From an uncultured Clostridia bacterium (GTDB taxonomy: Bacteria; Bacillota; Clostridia; TANB77; CAG-465): DNA of 47,295 bases. A program made the translations under genes and the position numbers. Below the pieces are notes generated by a model. The model ran no database searches and had not been told where the DNA came from. It was given only the letters and a program-made list of their open reading frames with translations. The DNA lies in contig CAKOYF010000010.1 in the NCBI GenBank assembly GCA_934130595.1, positions 1 through 47,295 of the forward strand. Direction: 5' to 3'. How positions within the stretch are numbered: position 1 is the stretch's first letter; every line of letters starts with the position of its first letter. Positions 17,252 through 25,508 of this stretch are shown here, in pieces.

Positions 17252-19063
17252 TTATTTACCTTGTTGTCTAAATCTTTGTGTTGGATCTAGAATTTTCTTT
17301 CTTAATCTTATGTTTTCTGGTGTAATTTCTACAAGTTCATCATCACCTATAAACTCTAAAGATTGTTCTAGTGACATTTGTTTTGGTGGAACAAGTTTTA
17401 ATGCATCGTCACTTCCAGAAGCTCTTGTATTTGTTAAATGTTTTTCTTTACATACATTTATTGTCAAATCATCACTTCTTGAATTTTCTCCAACAATCAT
17501 TCCAACATATACTTCAGTACCAGGTCCGATAAATAATGTTGATCTTTCTTGTGCTTGGAATAATCCATATCCAGTTGCTTTACCTTGTTCAAAAGCAATT
17601 ACAGCACCTCTTTGACGAGTTACCATATCACCTTTATATGGTTCATAACCACAGAAAGTATGGTTCATAATACCATTTCCTTTAGTATCAGTCATAAATT
17701 CTCCTCTATAACCGATAAGTCCTCTTGCTGGTATTTTGAATTCAAGTCTTGTATATCCAGCTTGAGAGTGTGAAGCTGCCATGTTTGTCATTTCACCTTT
17801 TCTTAAGCCAATTTTTTCCATAACTGATCCAACAAAGCTTTCTGGTACATCTATAGTTAGATCTTCCATTGGTTCACATTTTACTCCATCTATCTCTTTG
17901 TATATTACTGTTGGTCTAGATACTAATAATTCAAATCCTTCTCTTCTCATATTTTCTATTAAAATCGAAAGATGTAATTCTCCTCTTCCTGATACTTTAA
18001 AGCTATCAGATGAGTCTGTATCTTCAACTCTTAAAGAAACGTTCTTTTCAAGTTCTTTATATAATCTATCTCTTAAATGTCTAGAAGTTATGAATTTACC
18101 TTCTTTACCTGCAAATGGTCCGTTATTTACACTAAATGTCATAGAAACTGTTGGTTCATCTATATCTACGAAATCTATTTTCTTAGGATTATTTACGTCT
18201 GCTATTGTTTCACCAATTTCAATACCAGTAACTCCTGTTACTGCTATTATATCTCCACAATATGCTTCGTCTGTTTCTACTCTATTTAATCCTTCATATG
18301 TGTATAATTTTCCTATTTTTAGGTTTTCTACTCTTCCATCTTTTTTACAAATTGCTATTGTTTCACCATTGTGAATTGTACCATGTTCAATTCTACCAAT
18401 AGCTACTCTACCTGTATATTCATCATAATCTATGTTACTTACTAACATTTGTAATGGTTCATCTTTAGATCCTTGTGGTTCTGGAACTGTTTCAATAATT
18501 GTGTCAAATAATGGTTTCATATCTACATTTTCATCATCTAAAGATAATTTTGCAAATCCATTTTTACCAGATGCATATACTACTTTAAAGTCTAATTGTT
18601 CATCTGATGCGTCTAGGTCCATAAATAGTTCTAATACTTCATCTTCTACTTCTTTTGGTCTTGCTCCTGGTCTATCGATTTTGTTTATTACAACAATTGG
18701 TACTAAGTTTAAAGCTAATGCTTTTGAAAGTACAAATCTTGTTTGTGGCATTGGTCCATCAAATGCGTCAACTAATAATATAACACCATCTACCATTTTA
18801 AGTACACGTTCTACTTCTCCACCAAAGTCAGCATGTCCTGGAGTGTCAACTATATTAATTTTAATTCCATTGTAATGAATAGCTGTATTCTTAGAAAGAA
18901 TTGTTATTCCTCTTTCTTTTTCTAGATCGTTTGAATCCATAACTCTTTCTTGAACTTGCTCATTTTGTCTAAATGTACCACTTTGTCTTAATAATGCATC
19001 TACTAATGTTGTTTTACCATGGTCAACGTGAGCAATTATAGCAACATTTCTTAAATTTTTCAT
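17252..19063 (-). CDS. typA: translational GTPase TypA/BipA
   Basis: Ribosome-binding GTPase of the EF-G/LepA class, linked in other bacteria to 50S assembly and stress or cold growth. G1 is AHVDHGKTT near residue 11, the switch region has ERGITILSKNT, G3 is DTPGHADFGGEVERVL, and G4 is NKIDRPGARP. The TypA-specific C-terminus (GLIGYRGEFMTDTKGNGIMNH) is present. I choose the ATG at 19063 (603 aa), which starts the canonical MKNLRNVAIIAHVD. The in-frame TTG at 19084 would place the GGAAAGGAAG ribosome-binding site inside the coding region. A consensus promoter lies upstream, with a small hairpin in the leader at 19103-19124. Confidence 0.97.
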   Translation of the reverse strand: MKNLRNVAIIAHVDHGKTTLVDALLRQSGTFRQNEQVQERVMDSNDLEKERGITILSKNTAIHYNGIKINIVDTPGHADFGGEVERVLKMVDGVILLVDAFDGPMPQTRFVLSKALALNLVPIVVINKIDRPGARPKEVEDEVLELFMDLDASDEQLDFKVVYASGKNGFAKLSLDDENVDMKPLFDTIIETVPEPQGSKDEPLQMLVSNIDYDEYTGRVAIGRIEHGTIHNGETIAICKKDGRVENLKIGKLYTYEGLNRVETDEAYCGDIIAVTGVTGIEIGETIADVNNPKKIDFVDIDEPTVSMTFSVNNGPFAGKEGKFITSRHLRDRLYKELEKNVSLRVEDTDSSDSFKVSGRGELHLSILIENMRREGFELLVSRPTVIYKEIDGVKCEPMEDLTIDVPESFVGSVMEKIGLRKGEMTNMAASHSQAGYTRLEFKIPARGLIGYRGEFMTDTKGNGIMNHTFCGYEPYKGDMVTRQRGAVIAFEQGKATGYGLFQAQERSTLFIGPGTEVYVGMIVGENSRSDDLTINVCKEKHLTNTRASGSDDALKLVPPKQMSLEQSLEFIGDDELVEITPENIRLRKKILDPTQRFRQQGK

Positions 19064-19100
19064 TTTCCTATTCTTCCTTTCCAAATATAATAATTAAAAT

Positions 19101-19124
19101 AACCTAAAATAAATCTTAGGTTAC
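19101..19124 (-). other. hairpin in the typA leader
   Basis: TAACCTAA/TTAGGTTA, an 8-bp stem with an 8-nt loop, followed on the minus strand by TTTTAATT. It lies between the typA promoter and start codon. It could be a weak attenuator; the T-run is interrupted, so this is uncertain. Confidence 0.4.
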
Positions 19125-19158
19125 TCTTACTCGCCATTTCACGAAAATAGTCCTTAAC

Positions 19159-19187
19159 ATTATACCTCATTTTTTGACAATTGTCAA
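19159..19187 (-). promoter_or_regulatory. consensus promoter for typA
   Basis: TTGACA, 17-nt spacer, TATAAT on the minus strand. The -35 box is part of a 14-bp palindrome, TTGACAATTGTCAA. Confidence 0.85.
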
Positions 19188-19218
19188 CGAATTCGATACA
19201 ATTCGAAGACTATATATG

Positions 19219-19653
19219 TTATTTTTTTGCAAATAGTTTTTGCATTGTTTCATATGACTTTACTAGACTCTCTTTTTCACTTTCTGGTAACTCATTCCAT
19301 TTATTTTTGTATTTTTTATTTAAAATATCATTTAATTCTGTTATTACAAGTCTTCCACTTCTAGTTAAAGATACATCAACAACACGCTCATCAAACTTCT
19401 TTCTTAATCTTAAAGTATATCCTTTTTGCTCAAGTCTTTTACATTGTGCTGACATGTTTCCTGTATCCATGCTCATTTTTTCGCTTAAATCTCCAATTGT
19501 TAATGCTCCCTCTTCAAAAAGTACAGCAAGTATTTGATACTGTAAATATGTTATTTTATGCTTATAGCAATAAGGTCTAAGTTCTTCTTGTATAGCATTA
19601 TCTATATTTCTATTGTACTTATCTATTAAATTTTTATATGTTATAAAGTTCAT
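19219..19653 (-). CDS. MarR family transcriptional regulator
   Basis: The protein is 144 aa, the typical MarR size. The N-terminal helix is a dimerisation element, then a winged helix-turn-helix spans about residues 30-105: ITYLQYQILAVLFEEGAL, IGDLSEKMSMDTGNMSAQCKRLEQKGY, then the wing RLRKKFDERVVDVSLTRSG. A C-terminal helix closes the dimer. Start ATG at 19653 follows AGGAGGAAAAAG. It has its own promoter. The next gene downstream on the same strand is typA, which has an independent consensus promoter, so a regulatory link is not implied. The ligand and targets are unknown; no adjacent efflux pump or enzyme gene suggests one. Confidence 0.92.
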   Translation of the reverse strand: MNFITYKNLIDKYNRNIDNAIQEELRPYCYKHKITYLQYQILAVLFEEGALTIGDLSEKMSMDTGNMSAQCKRLEQKGYTLRLRKKFDERVVDVSLTRSGRLVITELNDILNKKYKNKWNELPESEKESLVKSYETMQKLFAKK

Positions 19654-19710
19654 CTTTTTCCTCCTAAAAAAATTCTCATTTCATCGTTATTTATTATTTG
19701 TACATCACAT

Positions 19711-19739
19711 ATTATATAACATACATTAAAATTAGTCAA
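19711..19739 (-). promoter_or_regulatory. promoter for the marR-type gene
   Basis: TTGACT, 17-nt spacer, TATAAT on the minus strand, about 60 nt upstream of the start codon. Confidence 0.75.
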
Positions 19740-19743
19740 GAAA

Positions 19744-19769
19744 AAAATGCCTAGATTTCTAGACATTTT
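19744..19769 (-). terminator. intrinsic terminator of the 19779-20432 gene
   Basis: 12-position stem (AAAATGCCTAGA/TCTAGACATTTT, one mismatch) with a TT loop and following T-run on the minus strand. Confidence 0.82.
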
Positions 19770-19778
19770 ATTTATTTT

Positions 19779-20432
19779 TTATACTCCATCTTTTACAAAT
19801 TCAAATGCAATAAAAGCATCAAACGGATAAGTTGGAAATTCAAGCTTAAATGCTGAATTATATTTATCACTAACATTATATAGCTTTCCATTAATACCTT
19901 TAGATTTTAAATATTTACACAAAATCTTTTTATACACTTCAATTTCTCTTCTGGAGAAGTTTGTCATTATTCCAAGTTCAATATTTCTATTGAAATTTTT
20001 TTGCTCGTTAATCCTATCATAATCAGATTTTATACAAGAAATTATTTTTTCCTTTCTTTTATATCCATTAAATTCATTTTGATCATACTGCATAATATAG
20101 TCTATAATACTCTTTCTGTTTTCAGATGTGTTTACATCTATAAATTTATATTCTTCTACATGCTCGCTTACTTTGTTTTTAGTTCTTTTACATTCTGTTA
20201 TACAGAAGCAATAAAAAATCTCTTTTAATACTGCAAGTTGTTCGTGCTCTACTCTATCATTTGTATAATCTGTTAAAGGTTTTCCTAAATCTACTCTCAT
20301 TGTCTTTTTAATAGTATCAATAGTTAAAGTTCCTTTAACCTCCTCTTTTTCATCTCTTAATGATATATCAAAAGTTGTCGGTTCACTAGGAACAGTGAAC
20401 TTTTTTGATTTTGAAATTTTAACTTTCATCAT
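19779..20432 (-). CDS. hypothetical protein, 217 aa
   Basis: I do not recognise this protein. It is soluble and basic, 217 aa, without signal peptide or membrane segment. The N-terminal 55 residues look like a small beta domain (TTFDISLRD, VKGTLTIDT, KTMRVDL). A central helical region includes LAVLKEIFYCFCITECKR, with a C-x-x-x-C pair, and the C-terminus is beta-rich (AFKLEFPTYPFDAFIAFEF). The start has two ATG codons in a row after AAAGGAGGA. It is a single-gene unit with a consensus promoter and its own terminator. Length and layout recall the 76-690 protein, but I cannot align the two convincingly. Confidence 0.73.
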   Translation of the reverse strand: MMKVKISKSKKFTVPSEPTTFDISLRDEKEEVKGTLTIDTIKKTMRVDLGKPLTDYTNDRVEHEQLAVLKEIFYCFCITECKRTKNKVSEHVEEYKFIDVNTSENRKSIIDYIMQYDQNEFNGYKRKEKIISCIKSDYDRINEQKNFNRNIELGIMTNFSRREIEVYKKILCKYLKSKGINGKLYNVSDKYNSAFKLEFPTYPFDAFIAFEFVKDGV

Positions 20433-20510
20433 ATAAAATCCTCCTTTAATATTAATTTTTCAGGATAAAAATAAAATTATTTATTTCTTATATTCTTGAT
20501 GTGTTCGGTA

Positions 20511-20539
20511 ATTATATCACTTTTATGTAAAGTTGTCAA
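20511..20539 (-). promoter_or_regulatory. consensus promoter for the 19779-20432 gene
   Basis: TTGACA, 17-nt spacer, TATAAT on the minus strand, about 80 nt upstream of the start codon. Confidence 0.82.
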
Positions 20540-20557
20540 TAATTTCAAATAACAAAA

Positions 20558-20588
20558 ATAGAGCAAAGATTCATGCCTTTACTCTATT
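20558..20588 (-). terminator. intrinsic terminator of the cmk-plsC unit
   Basis: 12-position stem (AATAGAGCAAAG/CTTTACTCTATT, one mismatch) and a TTTTTG tract on the minus strand. Confidence 0.8.
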
Positions 20589-20607
20589 TATTTTTTTATT
20601 AATATAA

Positions 20608-21198
20608 TTATTTTTCATACTCTTTTAATTCATATATTTTATCTAATAACATATCTGAATATTTTTGAAGCTCTTCTTTGTTTTCATGTATGTTTTCTGG
20701 TAAAGTAATTGGCTCTCCAAAAACTACTGTAACTTTAGAAAACAATTTTGGATTTTTAGTTATATGTACTGGCAATATTGGTACACCTGCTTTTGATGCA
20801 ATAAATACAGGTCCAACTTTTGCTCTTCCTCTTTCTTTTCCTTTTTTTATTCTAGTTCCTTCAGGAAATATTAAAAGCTTTGCATTATCATGTTCTTGTA
20901 TAACATTTATTGAATGAAGCAAACTTCCTGCATCTTTTTGTCCACGTTTTATTGGGAAAACGTTATATGCTTTATATATTTTAGCCATTAACTTATTTTT
21001 AAATAGTTCAGCTTTTGCCATTATCCACATATTTTCCACTTTAAAATATACCCAAAATGGATCAAAGATACATGAATGGTTAGGACATACAACACCTTTA
21101 TCTATCTTTTTAACATTTTCTAAATTTACATACTTTACTCTAAATAACAAATGAGAAAATAAAAACTTAAGTAATCCTAAAAAACCTTTTTTAATCAT
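20608..21198 (-). CDS. plsC: 1-acyl-sn-glycerol-3-phosphate acyltransferase
   Basis: Membrane-associated enzyme that makes phosphatidic acid from lysophosphatidic acid. At 196 aa it is a compact PlsC. The acyltransferase block I motif H-x4-D is at His41-Asp46 (PNHSCIFDPFW). Block II is FPIKRGQ near 81, block III is FPEGTR at 111-116, and block IV is VPILPVHITKNP near 140. The first 20 residues are hydrophobic and probably sit in the membrane. The start overlaps the end of cmk by 8 bases, so the two are coupled. The cmk-plsC pairing is common in Clostridia. Confidence 0.94.
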   Translation of the reverse strand: MIKKGFLGLLKFLFSHLLFRVKYVNLENVKKIDKGVVCPNHSCIFDPFWVYFKVENMWIMAKAELFKNKLMAKIYKAYNVFPIKRGQKDAGSLLHSINVIQEHDNAKLLIFPEGTRIKKGKERGRAKVGPVFIASKAGVPILPVHITKNPKLFSKVTVVFGEPITLPENIHENKEELQKYSDMLLDKIYELKEYEK

Positions 21199-21883
21199 CT
21201 AAATCTATCCTTTCTCTTATATATCCAACTACTAAATTTTCAACTTCTTCTAAAGAATAATTTGTAGTATCTAATTCATATGCATCCTCTGCTTTTTTCA
21301 AAGGAGCCACAGAACTTGTCTTATCATTATTATCTCTAAAGATAACATTTTTTAATATTTCCTCATATGAAATATCTATTCCTTTTTCTTTATTTTGTTC
21401 AAATCTTCTTTTGGCTCTTTCTTCTGCTGAGGCTGTAAGATATATTTTAGCCTGTGCATTAGGAAAAACATTAGTACCAATGTCTCTTCCTTCCATAACT
21501 ATCTTTTTGCCCATTGCAAGCTTTCTTTGAAGGTCAACCATTCTTTCTCTTACTACTGGAATATGAGATACTTGTGAAACTAAATCGTTTACTTGTTTTT
21601 CTCTTATTTTTTTAGAGACATCTTCTCCATTTAAGTAGAACTTATCTTCTCCATCTTCATTTTTCATATCTATCTTTATATTATCTAAAAGAATAGATAT
21701 TTTTTCTATTTCTTCAAGAGAAATATTATTATTAATCATATCTAAGGTTACACATCTATACATTGCTCCAGTATCCATATATACGATTCCATATTTTTTT
21801 GCAATATTCTTAGCAAGAGTAGATTTTCCTGTTCCTGCTTCTCCATCAATTGCTATTACATAACTTTTACACATATTTTCCAT
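21191..21883 (-). CDS. cmk: cytidylate kinase
   Basis: Phosphorylates CMP and dCMP with ATP in pyrimidine nucleotide salvage and synthesis. The P-loop GEAGTGKST is at residues 14-22, followed by YMDTGAMYRC and the CMP-binding and lid segments VMEGRDIGTNVFPNA and RAKRRFEQNKEKG. The C-terminal RDNNDKTSSVAPLKKAEDA is typical. I place the start at the ATG at 21883 (230 aa), 11 nt after AAGGGAAG. The longer in-frame GTG at 21895 would be too close to that site. It is first in a cmk-plsC unit. Its promoter overlaps that of the divergent DUF4364 gene. Confidence 0.95.
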   Translation of the reverse strand: MENMCKSYVIAIDGEAGTGKSTLAKNIAKKYGIVYMDTGAMYRCVTLDMINNNISLEEIEKISILLDNIKIDMKNEDGEDKFYLNGEDVSKKIREKQVNDLVSQVSHIPVVRERMVDLQRKLAMGKKIVMEGRDIGTNVFPNAQAKIYLTASAEERAKRRFEQNKEKGIDISYEEILKNVIFRDNNDKTSSVAPLKKAEDAYELDTTNYSLEEVENLVVGYIRERIDLDD

Positions 21884-21907
21884 GTTTTTTGCCACTTCCC
21901 TTTATTT

Positions 21908-21936
21908 TTTACAAAAAATATGTTATCATATATCCT
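21908..21936 (+). promoter_or_regulatory. probable promoter for the DUF4364-serS unit
   Basis: TTTACA, 17-nt spacer, TATCCT on the plus strand. It overlaps the minus-strand cmk promoter. Confidence 0.5.
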
Positions 21937-21948
21937 AAGATTTGTAAA
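21920..21948 (-). promoter_or_regulatory. probable promoter for cmk-plsC
   Basis: TTTACA, 17-nt spacer, TAACAT on the minus strand. It is interleaved with the divergent promoter at 21908-21936. Confidence 0.55.
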
Positions 21949-21979
21949 GATTAAAATTTTAGAAAGGTCAGTGATTTAC

Positions 21980-22522
21980 TTGGCTAGTGATTTAGAACTT
22001 TTTGACAATAAAATAATTATACTATATATTCTAGAAAAGAATTCTAAGGCTCTATCAATTGAGCAAATAGCTAAATTTTGTGAAGATTTTGATGACATCA
22101 CTTATTTTGATATTTGTTCATATATTCAAGAGTTAAAAAGTAATAACTATATAGAAGAAAATTATACAGATTCCAATGGATTTTTGTATAATATAACAAG
22201 TTCGGGTCTTTCGACCCTACAAGAACTTTTAGAACTAATTCCAGGAGTCAATCTCCACAATATTAAAAAGATAATAAACAAAAATATTGTCAAAATTAAA
22301 ACAGACTTTTCAATAGACAACGTTGTTGTTCCAGTAAAAGATGATGAATTTAAAGTTACTTGTTATATAAAAGAAGGTAATGATGAGTTAGTTAGTATTA
22401 CAATGTATGCTGCTAATAAAGATCAAGCAAGAAATATAACACGTAATTGGAATAATAATGCTGAAACTATATATGAAAAGTTATTAGATATGATGACCAA
22501 AGAGCCATCAGATGATGAATAA
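21980..22522 (+). CDS. DUF4364 family protein
   Basis: A Clostridia-typical protein of unknown function with a winged-helix-like N-terminal half (FDNKIIILYILEKN, ALSIEQIAKFC, IQELKSNNYIEEN, then YNITSSGLSTLQELL). The C-terminal half is a beta-rich domain (VVVPVKDDEFKVTCYI, VSITMYAA). It may bind DNA, judged only from the winged-helix appearance. The start is uncertain. I favour TTG at 21980, about 12 nt after AGAAAGGT, which gives the short N-terminus usual for the family. GTG at 21971 is too close to that site, and the ATG at 21920 lies within the promoter region. It is followed by serS after about 60 bases without a terminator. Confidence 0.8.
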   Translation: MASDLELFDNKIIILYILEKNSKALSIEQIAKFCEDFDDITYFDICSYIQELKSNNYIEENYTDSNGFLYNITSSGLSTLQELLELIPGVNLHNIKKIINKNIVKIKTDFSIDNVVVPVKDDEFKVTCYIKEGNDELVSITMYAANKDQARNITRNWNNNAETIYEKLLDMMTKEPSDDE

Positions 22523-22583
22523 TACTTGAATTTATTTTTGTTTTATCATATAATTAAAATGTTATTTAGAAGGAGTGAAATTT

Positions 22584-23864
22584 ATGTTAGACATAAAATA
22601 TATTAGAGAAAACAGCCAAATAGTAAAAGAAGCTGCTAAGAACAAATTAATAGACGTAGACATTGATAGACTTCTTGAAGTTGATGAAAAACTTCGTAAA
22701 CTTAACCAAGAAGCAGATAAAATAAAGGAAGAAAGAAATAGTATCTCTTCTACTATTCCTACTCTATCAGATGAAGAAAAAAAGGAAGCAATCGCACACG
22801 TAAAAGAATTAAAGGATAAAATTGCACAATATGATGAACAAATCACACCTTTAAAGAAAGAATTCGATGAGCTTATGTATGAAGTTCCAGGTGTTCCACT
22901 TCCAGAAGTACCAGTTGGAAAAACTGACGAAGACAATGTTTTATTTAAAACTGTAGGTGAAATTCCAACTTTTGATTTTGAAATAAAAGATCATGTTGAT
23001 TTAGCTGAATCTTTAGATATTGTTGATATACCTAGAGGTGTTAAAGTTGCAGGATCAAGATCTTATTATTTAAAAAATGAAGGATTACTACTTGAAATGG
23101 CTTTAACTAGATATGTTATAGACAAATTAATAAAAAAAGGATTTACTCCAATGAGTGTACCTACTCTAGTAAAAGAAGAACCAATGTATGGAACAAGTTA
23201 TTTTCCATCAGGACGTGATCAAGCATACGCTGTTACTGAAGATAATCTATACTTAGTTGGTACTGCTGAAGTTTCTCTTGTTTCATATCATAGTGGTGAA
23301 ACTTTTGAAAGTCCAGAAGAATTACCAAAACTATATTGTGGTCTATCTTCTTGCTACAGACGTGAAGCTGGTACTTATGGAAAAGATACAAGAGGTCTTT
23401 ATAGAGTTCACCAATTTACAAAAGTTGAACAAGTTATACTTTGTAAAGCGGATTATGATGAACAATATAAACTACATGATTTCTTATTAAACAACGCTGA
23501 AGAAATAATGCAAGACTTAAAAATTCCATACAGAGTTGTTAAAGTATGTACTGGTGATATGGGTGTTGGACAAGTTAGAAAACATGACATTGAAGCATGG
23601 ATGCCAAGTCGTGGCAAATATAGTGAAACACATTCTTGTTCTTCATTTAATGATTTCCAAGCTAGAAGAAGTAATATAAAATATAAAGATACTGATGGAA
23701 CTACTAAATATTGTTTCTCATTAAACAATACAGCAATAGCTTCTCCAAGAATATTAATTCCTATACTAGAATTAAATCAAAATCCAGATGGATCAGTTAA
23801 TATTCCAGAAGTATTAGTTCCATATATGGGTGGTATGACTAAAATAATGCCAAAGAAAAAATAA
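22584..23864 (+). CDS. serS: seryl-tRNA synthetase
   Basis: Class II aminoacyl-tRNA synthetase that charges tRNA(Ser). The N-terminal coiled-coil arm spans about residues 25-100. The catalytic core follows, with LVGTAEVSLVSYHSGE (serine-binding TAE), motif 2 in YRREAGTYGKDTRGLYRVHQ, and motif 3 in LNNTAIASPRILIPILE. I use the ATG at 22584 (426 aa, MLDIKYIREN), which has AGAAGGAG at a good distance; the in-frame GTG at 22575 lies in that site. It is cotranscribed with the DUF4364 gene. The 50-60 base gap upstream is too short for a T-box leader. A bidirectional terminator follows. Confidence 0.97.
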   Translation: MLDIKYIRENSQIVKEAAKNKLIDVDIDRLLEVDEKLRKLNQEADKIKEERNSISSTIPTLSDEEKKEAIAHVKELKDKIAQYDEQITPLKKEFDELMYEVPGVPLPEVPVGKTDEDNVLFKTVGEIPTFDFEIKDHVDLAESLDIVDIPRGVKVAGSRSYYLKNEGLLLEMALTRYVIDKLIKKGFTPMSVPTLVKEEPMYGTSYFPSGRDQAYAVTEDNLYLVGTAEVSLVSYHSGETFESPEELPKLYCGLSSCYRREAGTYGKDTRGLYRVHQFTKVEQVILCKADYDEQYKLHDFLLNNAEEIMQDLKIPYRVVKVCTGDMGVGQVRKHDIEAWMPSRGKYSETHSCSSFNDFQARRSNIKYKDTDGTTKYCFSLNNTAIASPRILIPILELNQNPDGSVNIPEVLVPYMGGMTKIMPKKK

Positions 23865-23874
23865 TACAAAAAAT

Positions 23875-23896
23875 AAGGACCTTAATAAAGGTCCTT
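23875..23896. terminator. bidirectional terminator between serS and 23900-24283
   Basis: A perfect 9-bp stem (AAGGACCTT/AAGGTCCTT) with an AATA loop. T-runs follow on both strands, serving serS and the convergent unknown gene. Confidence 0.9.
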
Positions 23897-23899
23897 TTT

Positions 23900-24283
23900 T
23901 TAGTATAATTTGTATTCAGATACTTCTGGATGAGCTTTTGTATAGTTGCAAGCCTTCTCTACTACCTTATATACTTTTTCAAAATCATATTCTTTTAAAA
24001 ACTTTATTTTAAAACAAACTTGATCTCCAATATTATCTTTAAAAACCAAATATGAATTTGAATTATAATAGTAAAACTCCTCCTCTATTGTTTTAAATTC
24101 TAATCCATCGTAAGGTTCTTCTACATATCTACCATCAAAGTATACGGTAAATTCTTCTTCTAATGCTATGTCAAAAAGCTTTTTAATTCTTTCTTTATTG
24201 TCGGTTAAAGTATCTAAACTTAAATCCATTCCTTTTAAATTCTTATCTATATTTAAGAATTTTTTTAAAGTATTTTTGTTCAT
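23900..24283 (-). CDS. hypothetical protein, 127 aa
   Basis: I do not recognise this protein. It is soluble, acidic, 127 aa, and rich in Tyr, Phe, Glu and Lys. A helical N-terminus (NTLKKFLNIDKNLKGMDLSL) is followed by strand-like stretches (FTVYFDGRYVEEPYDG, SYLVFKD, QVCFKIKFL) and a C-terminal helix (FEKVYKVVEKACNY). I choose the ATG at 24283 because AAAGGAGG lies 9 nt upstream. A 19-codon in-frame extension to 24340 would lie in the leader and lacks such a site. It is a single-gene unit with a consensus promoter about 100 nt upstream. Confidence 0.72.
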   Translation of the reverse strand: MNKNTLKKFLNIDKNLKGMDLSLDTLTDNKERIKKLFDIALEEEFTVYFDGRYVEEPYDGLEFKTIEEEFYYYNSNSYLVFKDNIGDQVCFKIKFLKEYDFEKVYKVVEKACNYTKAHPEVSEYKLY

Positions 24284-24381
24284 AAAAACACTCCTCCTTT
24301 CTGACCAACACTGAAATATTAATCTAGCGGGAACAAACATATTATTAAATACGTTTTATTTTTTTCATTCAGTCATGCTTG

Positions 24382-24410
24382 ATTATACCACACCTAAAAC
24401 ATGGTGTCAA
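24382..24410 (-). promoter_or_regulatory. consensus promoter for the 23900-24283 gene
   Basis: TTGACA, 17-nt spacer, TATAAT on the minus strand. The leader to the start codon is about 95 nt, longer than for most genes here. Confidence 0.82.
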
Positions 24411-24420
24411 TTATTTAGAT

Positions 24421-24449
24421 TTTACAAATCATCAAAAATATGGTATTAT
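24421..24449 (+). promoter_or_regulatory. promoter for ysxC
   Basis: TTTACA, 17-nt spacer, TATTAT on the plus strand, back to back with the divergent promoter at 24382-24410. Confidence 0.7.
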
Positions 24450-24484
24450 ATTAGTATTATACTAATTAAGAAAGGAAATTTCAC

Positions 24485-25063
24485 ATGTTAAAGAACGTAA
24501 AATTTGAAGCATCAGTATATGAATTTAATAAATTAATAAAAACTGATAAACCACAAATTGTTTTAGTAGGTAAATCTAATGTAGGAAAATCTTCTTTTAT
24601 AAACGCAATATCTAATCAAAAAAAGCTTGCCAAAGTTGGACAAACACCAGGTAAAACAAGAAGCATAAATTATTACAATGTTAATAACGAGTTTTATATT
24701 GTTGATTTACCAGGATATGGCTATTCAACAATGTCAGAAGCTGAAAAAAATAAAATAAATAAACTTATAGATGTATACATTAGTAAAACGCCTGAGATAA
24801 AACATATTTATTTCTTAGTAGACATACGTAATAATCCTTCTGCTAATGATAGACAAATGTATGAATGGTTATTAGATAAAAAAATACCATTTTCTATAAT
24901 TGCTACTAAAGCAGACAAAGTCGCAAAAACCAAAATGGAAGACTACACTAAAGAAATCACAAAACAATTATTTGCTAAAGAAAATATTACTCCTTTTTCA
25001 GCAGATAAAAAAATAAATATAGATGTAATTTGTGATGAGATATTAGAAATAGCAAAGCAGTAG
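24485..25063 (+). CDS. ysxC: ribosome biogenesis GTP-binding protein YsxC/EngB
   Basis: Small GTPase required in Bacillota for late 50S ribosomal subunit assembly. At 192 aa it is the usual single G domain. G1 is GKSNVGKSS at residues 29-37, G2 lies in VGQTPGKTRSINYY, G3 is DLPGYGYS, and G4 is ATKADKV. The start follows AAGGAAA. The gene stands alone here, whereas in Bacillus it usually follows lonA. Its stop codon lies inside the terminator stem. Confidence 0.96.
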   Translation: MLKNVKFEASVYEFNKLIKTDKPQIVLVGKSNVGKSSFINAISNQKKLAKVGQTPGKTRSINYYNVNNEFYIVDLPGYGYSTMSEAEKNKINKLIDVYISKTPEIKHIYFLVDIRNNPSANDRQMYEWLLDKKIPFSIIATKADKVAKTKMEDYTKEITKQLFAKENITPFSADKKINIDVICDEILEIAKQ

Positions 25064-25081
25064 AATTTTTTCTACTGCTTT
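25054..25081 (+). terminator. terminator of ysxC, possibly shared with 25084-25479
   Basis: A perfect 11-bp stem (AAAGCAGTAGA/TCTACTGCTTT) with a 6-nt loop. The plus-strand T-run is short (ATTT). The convergent gene stops 3 bases away. Confidence 0.7.
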
Positions 25082-25083
25082 AT

Positions 25084-25479
25084 TTACCATTTATGTCCAA
25101 ATGCTCTATAAAACATTCTTCCTTTAGCTTTATAATAGAACTTAGTTACTTTAATATTTTCTTTATCTGTAGTTAAACATTCACATTGCATACAATTTCC
25201 ATACTCTTTTATGTTTAGAGTTTTATTTCTTAAAATTGTATTTGCTAAAGCTTTTTCTGCATACTTTAAGTTACAATCATGTATTAAATTATAATACTTA
25301 TACACTATTTTTCCAACGTCATCATTTTCTAATTCATATATATTAATCATTTGACTCTCTTTTCCATTTGAACGTTTAATAGTCACTCCTGTTGCACTAT
25401 ATTTTTTTAATATATAGTATCTGTTTTCTTCTTTACTTATTGCTCTAATTAGGTATTGCTCAATTACAAAATTATTCAT
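25084..25479 (-). CDS. hypothetical protein, 131 aa
   Basis: I do not recognise this protein. It is a small basic protein, 131 aa, without signal peptide or membrane segment. The N-terminal half looks like an antiparallel beta unit (FVIEQYLIRAI, NRYYILKKYSATGVTIKR), followed by a helix (NDDVGKIVYKYYNLI). The C-terminal third has a C-x-x-C-x-C cluster (NCMQCECLT) that could bind a metal, and a basic aromatic tail (KFYYKAKGRMFYRAFGHKW). It is a single-gene unit with a good promoter and an AAAGGAGAGGG ribosome-binding site. Confidence 0.72.
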   Translation of the reverse strand: MNNFVIEQYLIRAISKEENRYYILKKYSATGVTIKRSNGKESQMINIYELENDDVGKIVYKYYNLIHDCNLKYAEKALANTILRNKTLNIKEYGNCMQCECLTTDKENIKVTKFYYKAKGRMFYRAFGHKW

Positions 25480-25508
25480 AATCCCTCTCCTTTGTTTGTT
25501 TTTTTCAT

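Noticed and set aside
17781..18374. Plus-strand open reading frame of 197 codons
   Set aside because: It lies wholly antisense to typA, whose motifs are complete. It is a shadow with serine- and threonine-rich composition and no ribosome-binding site.
22523..22583. T-box leader upstream of serS
   Set aside because: The gap after the DUF4364 gene is only about 60 bases and shows no T-box sequence or terminator-antiterminator pair.
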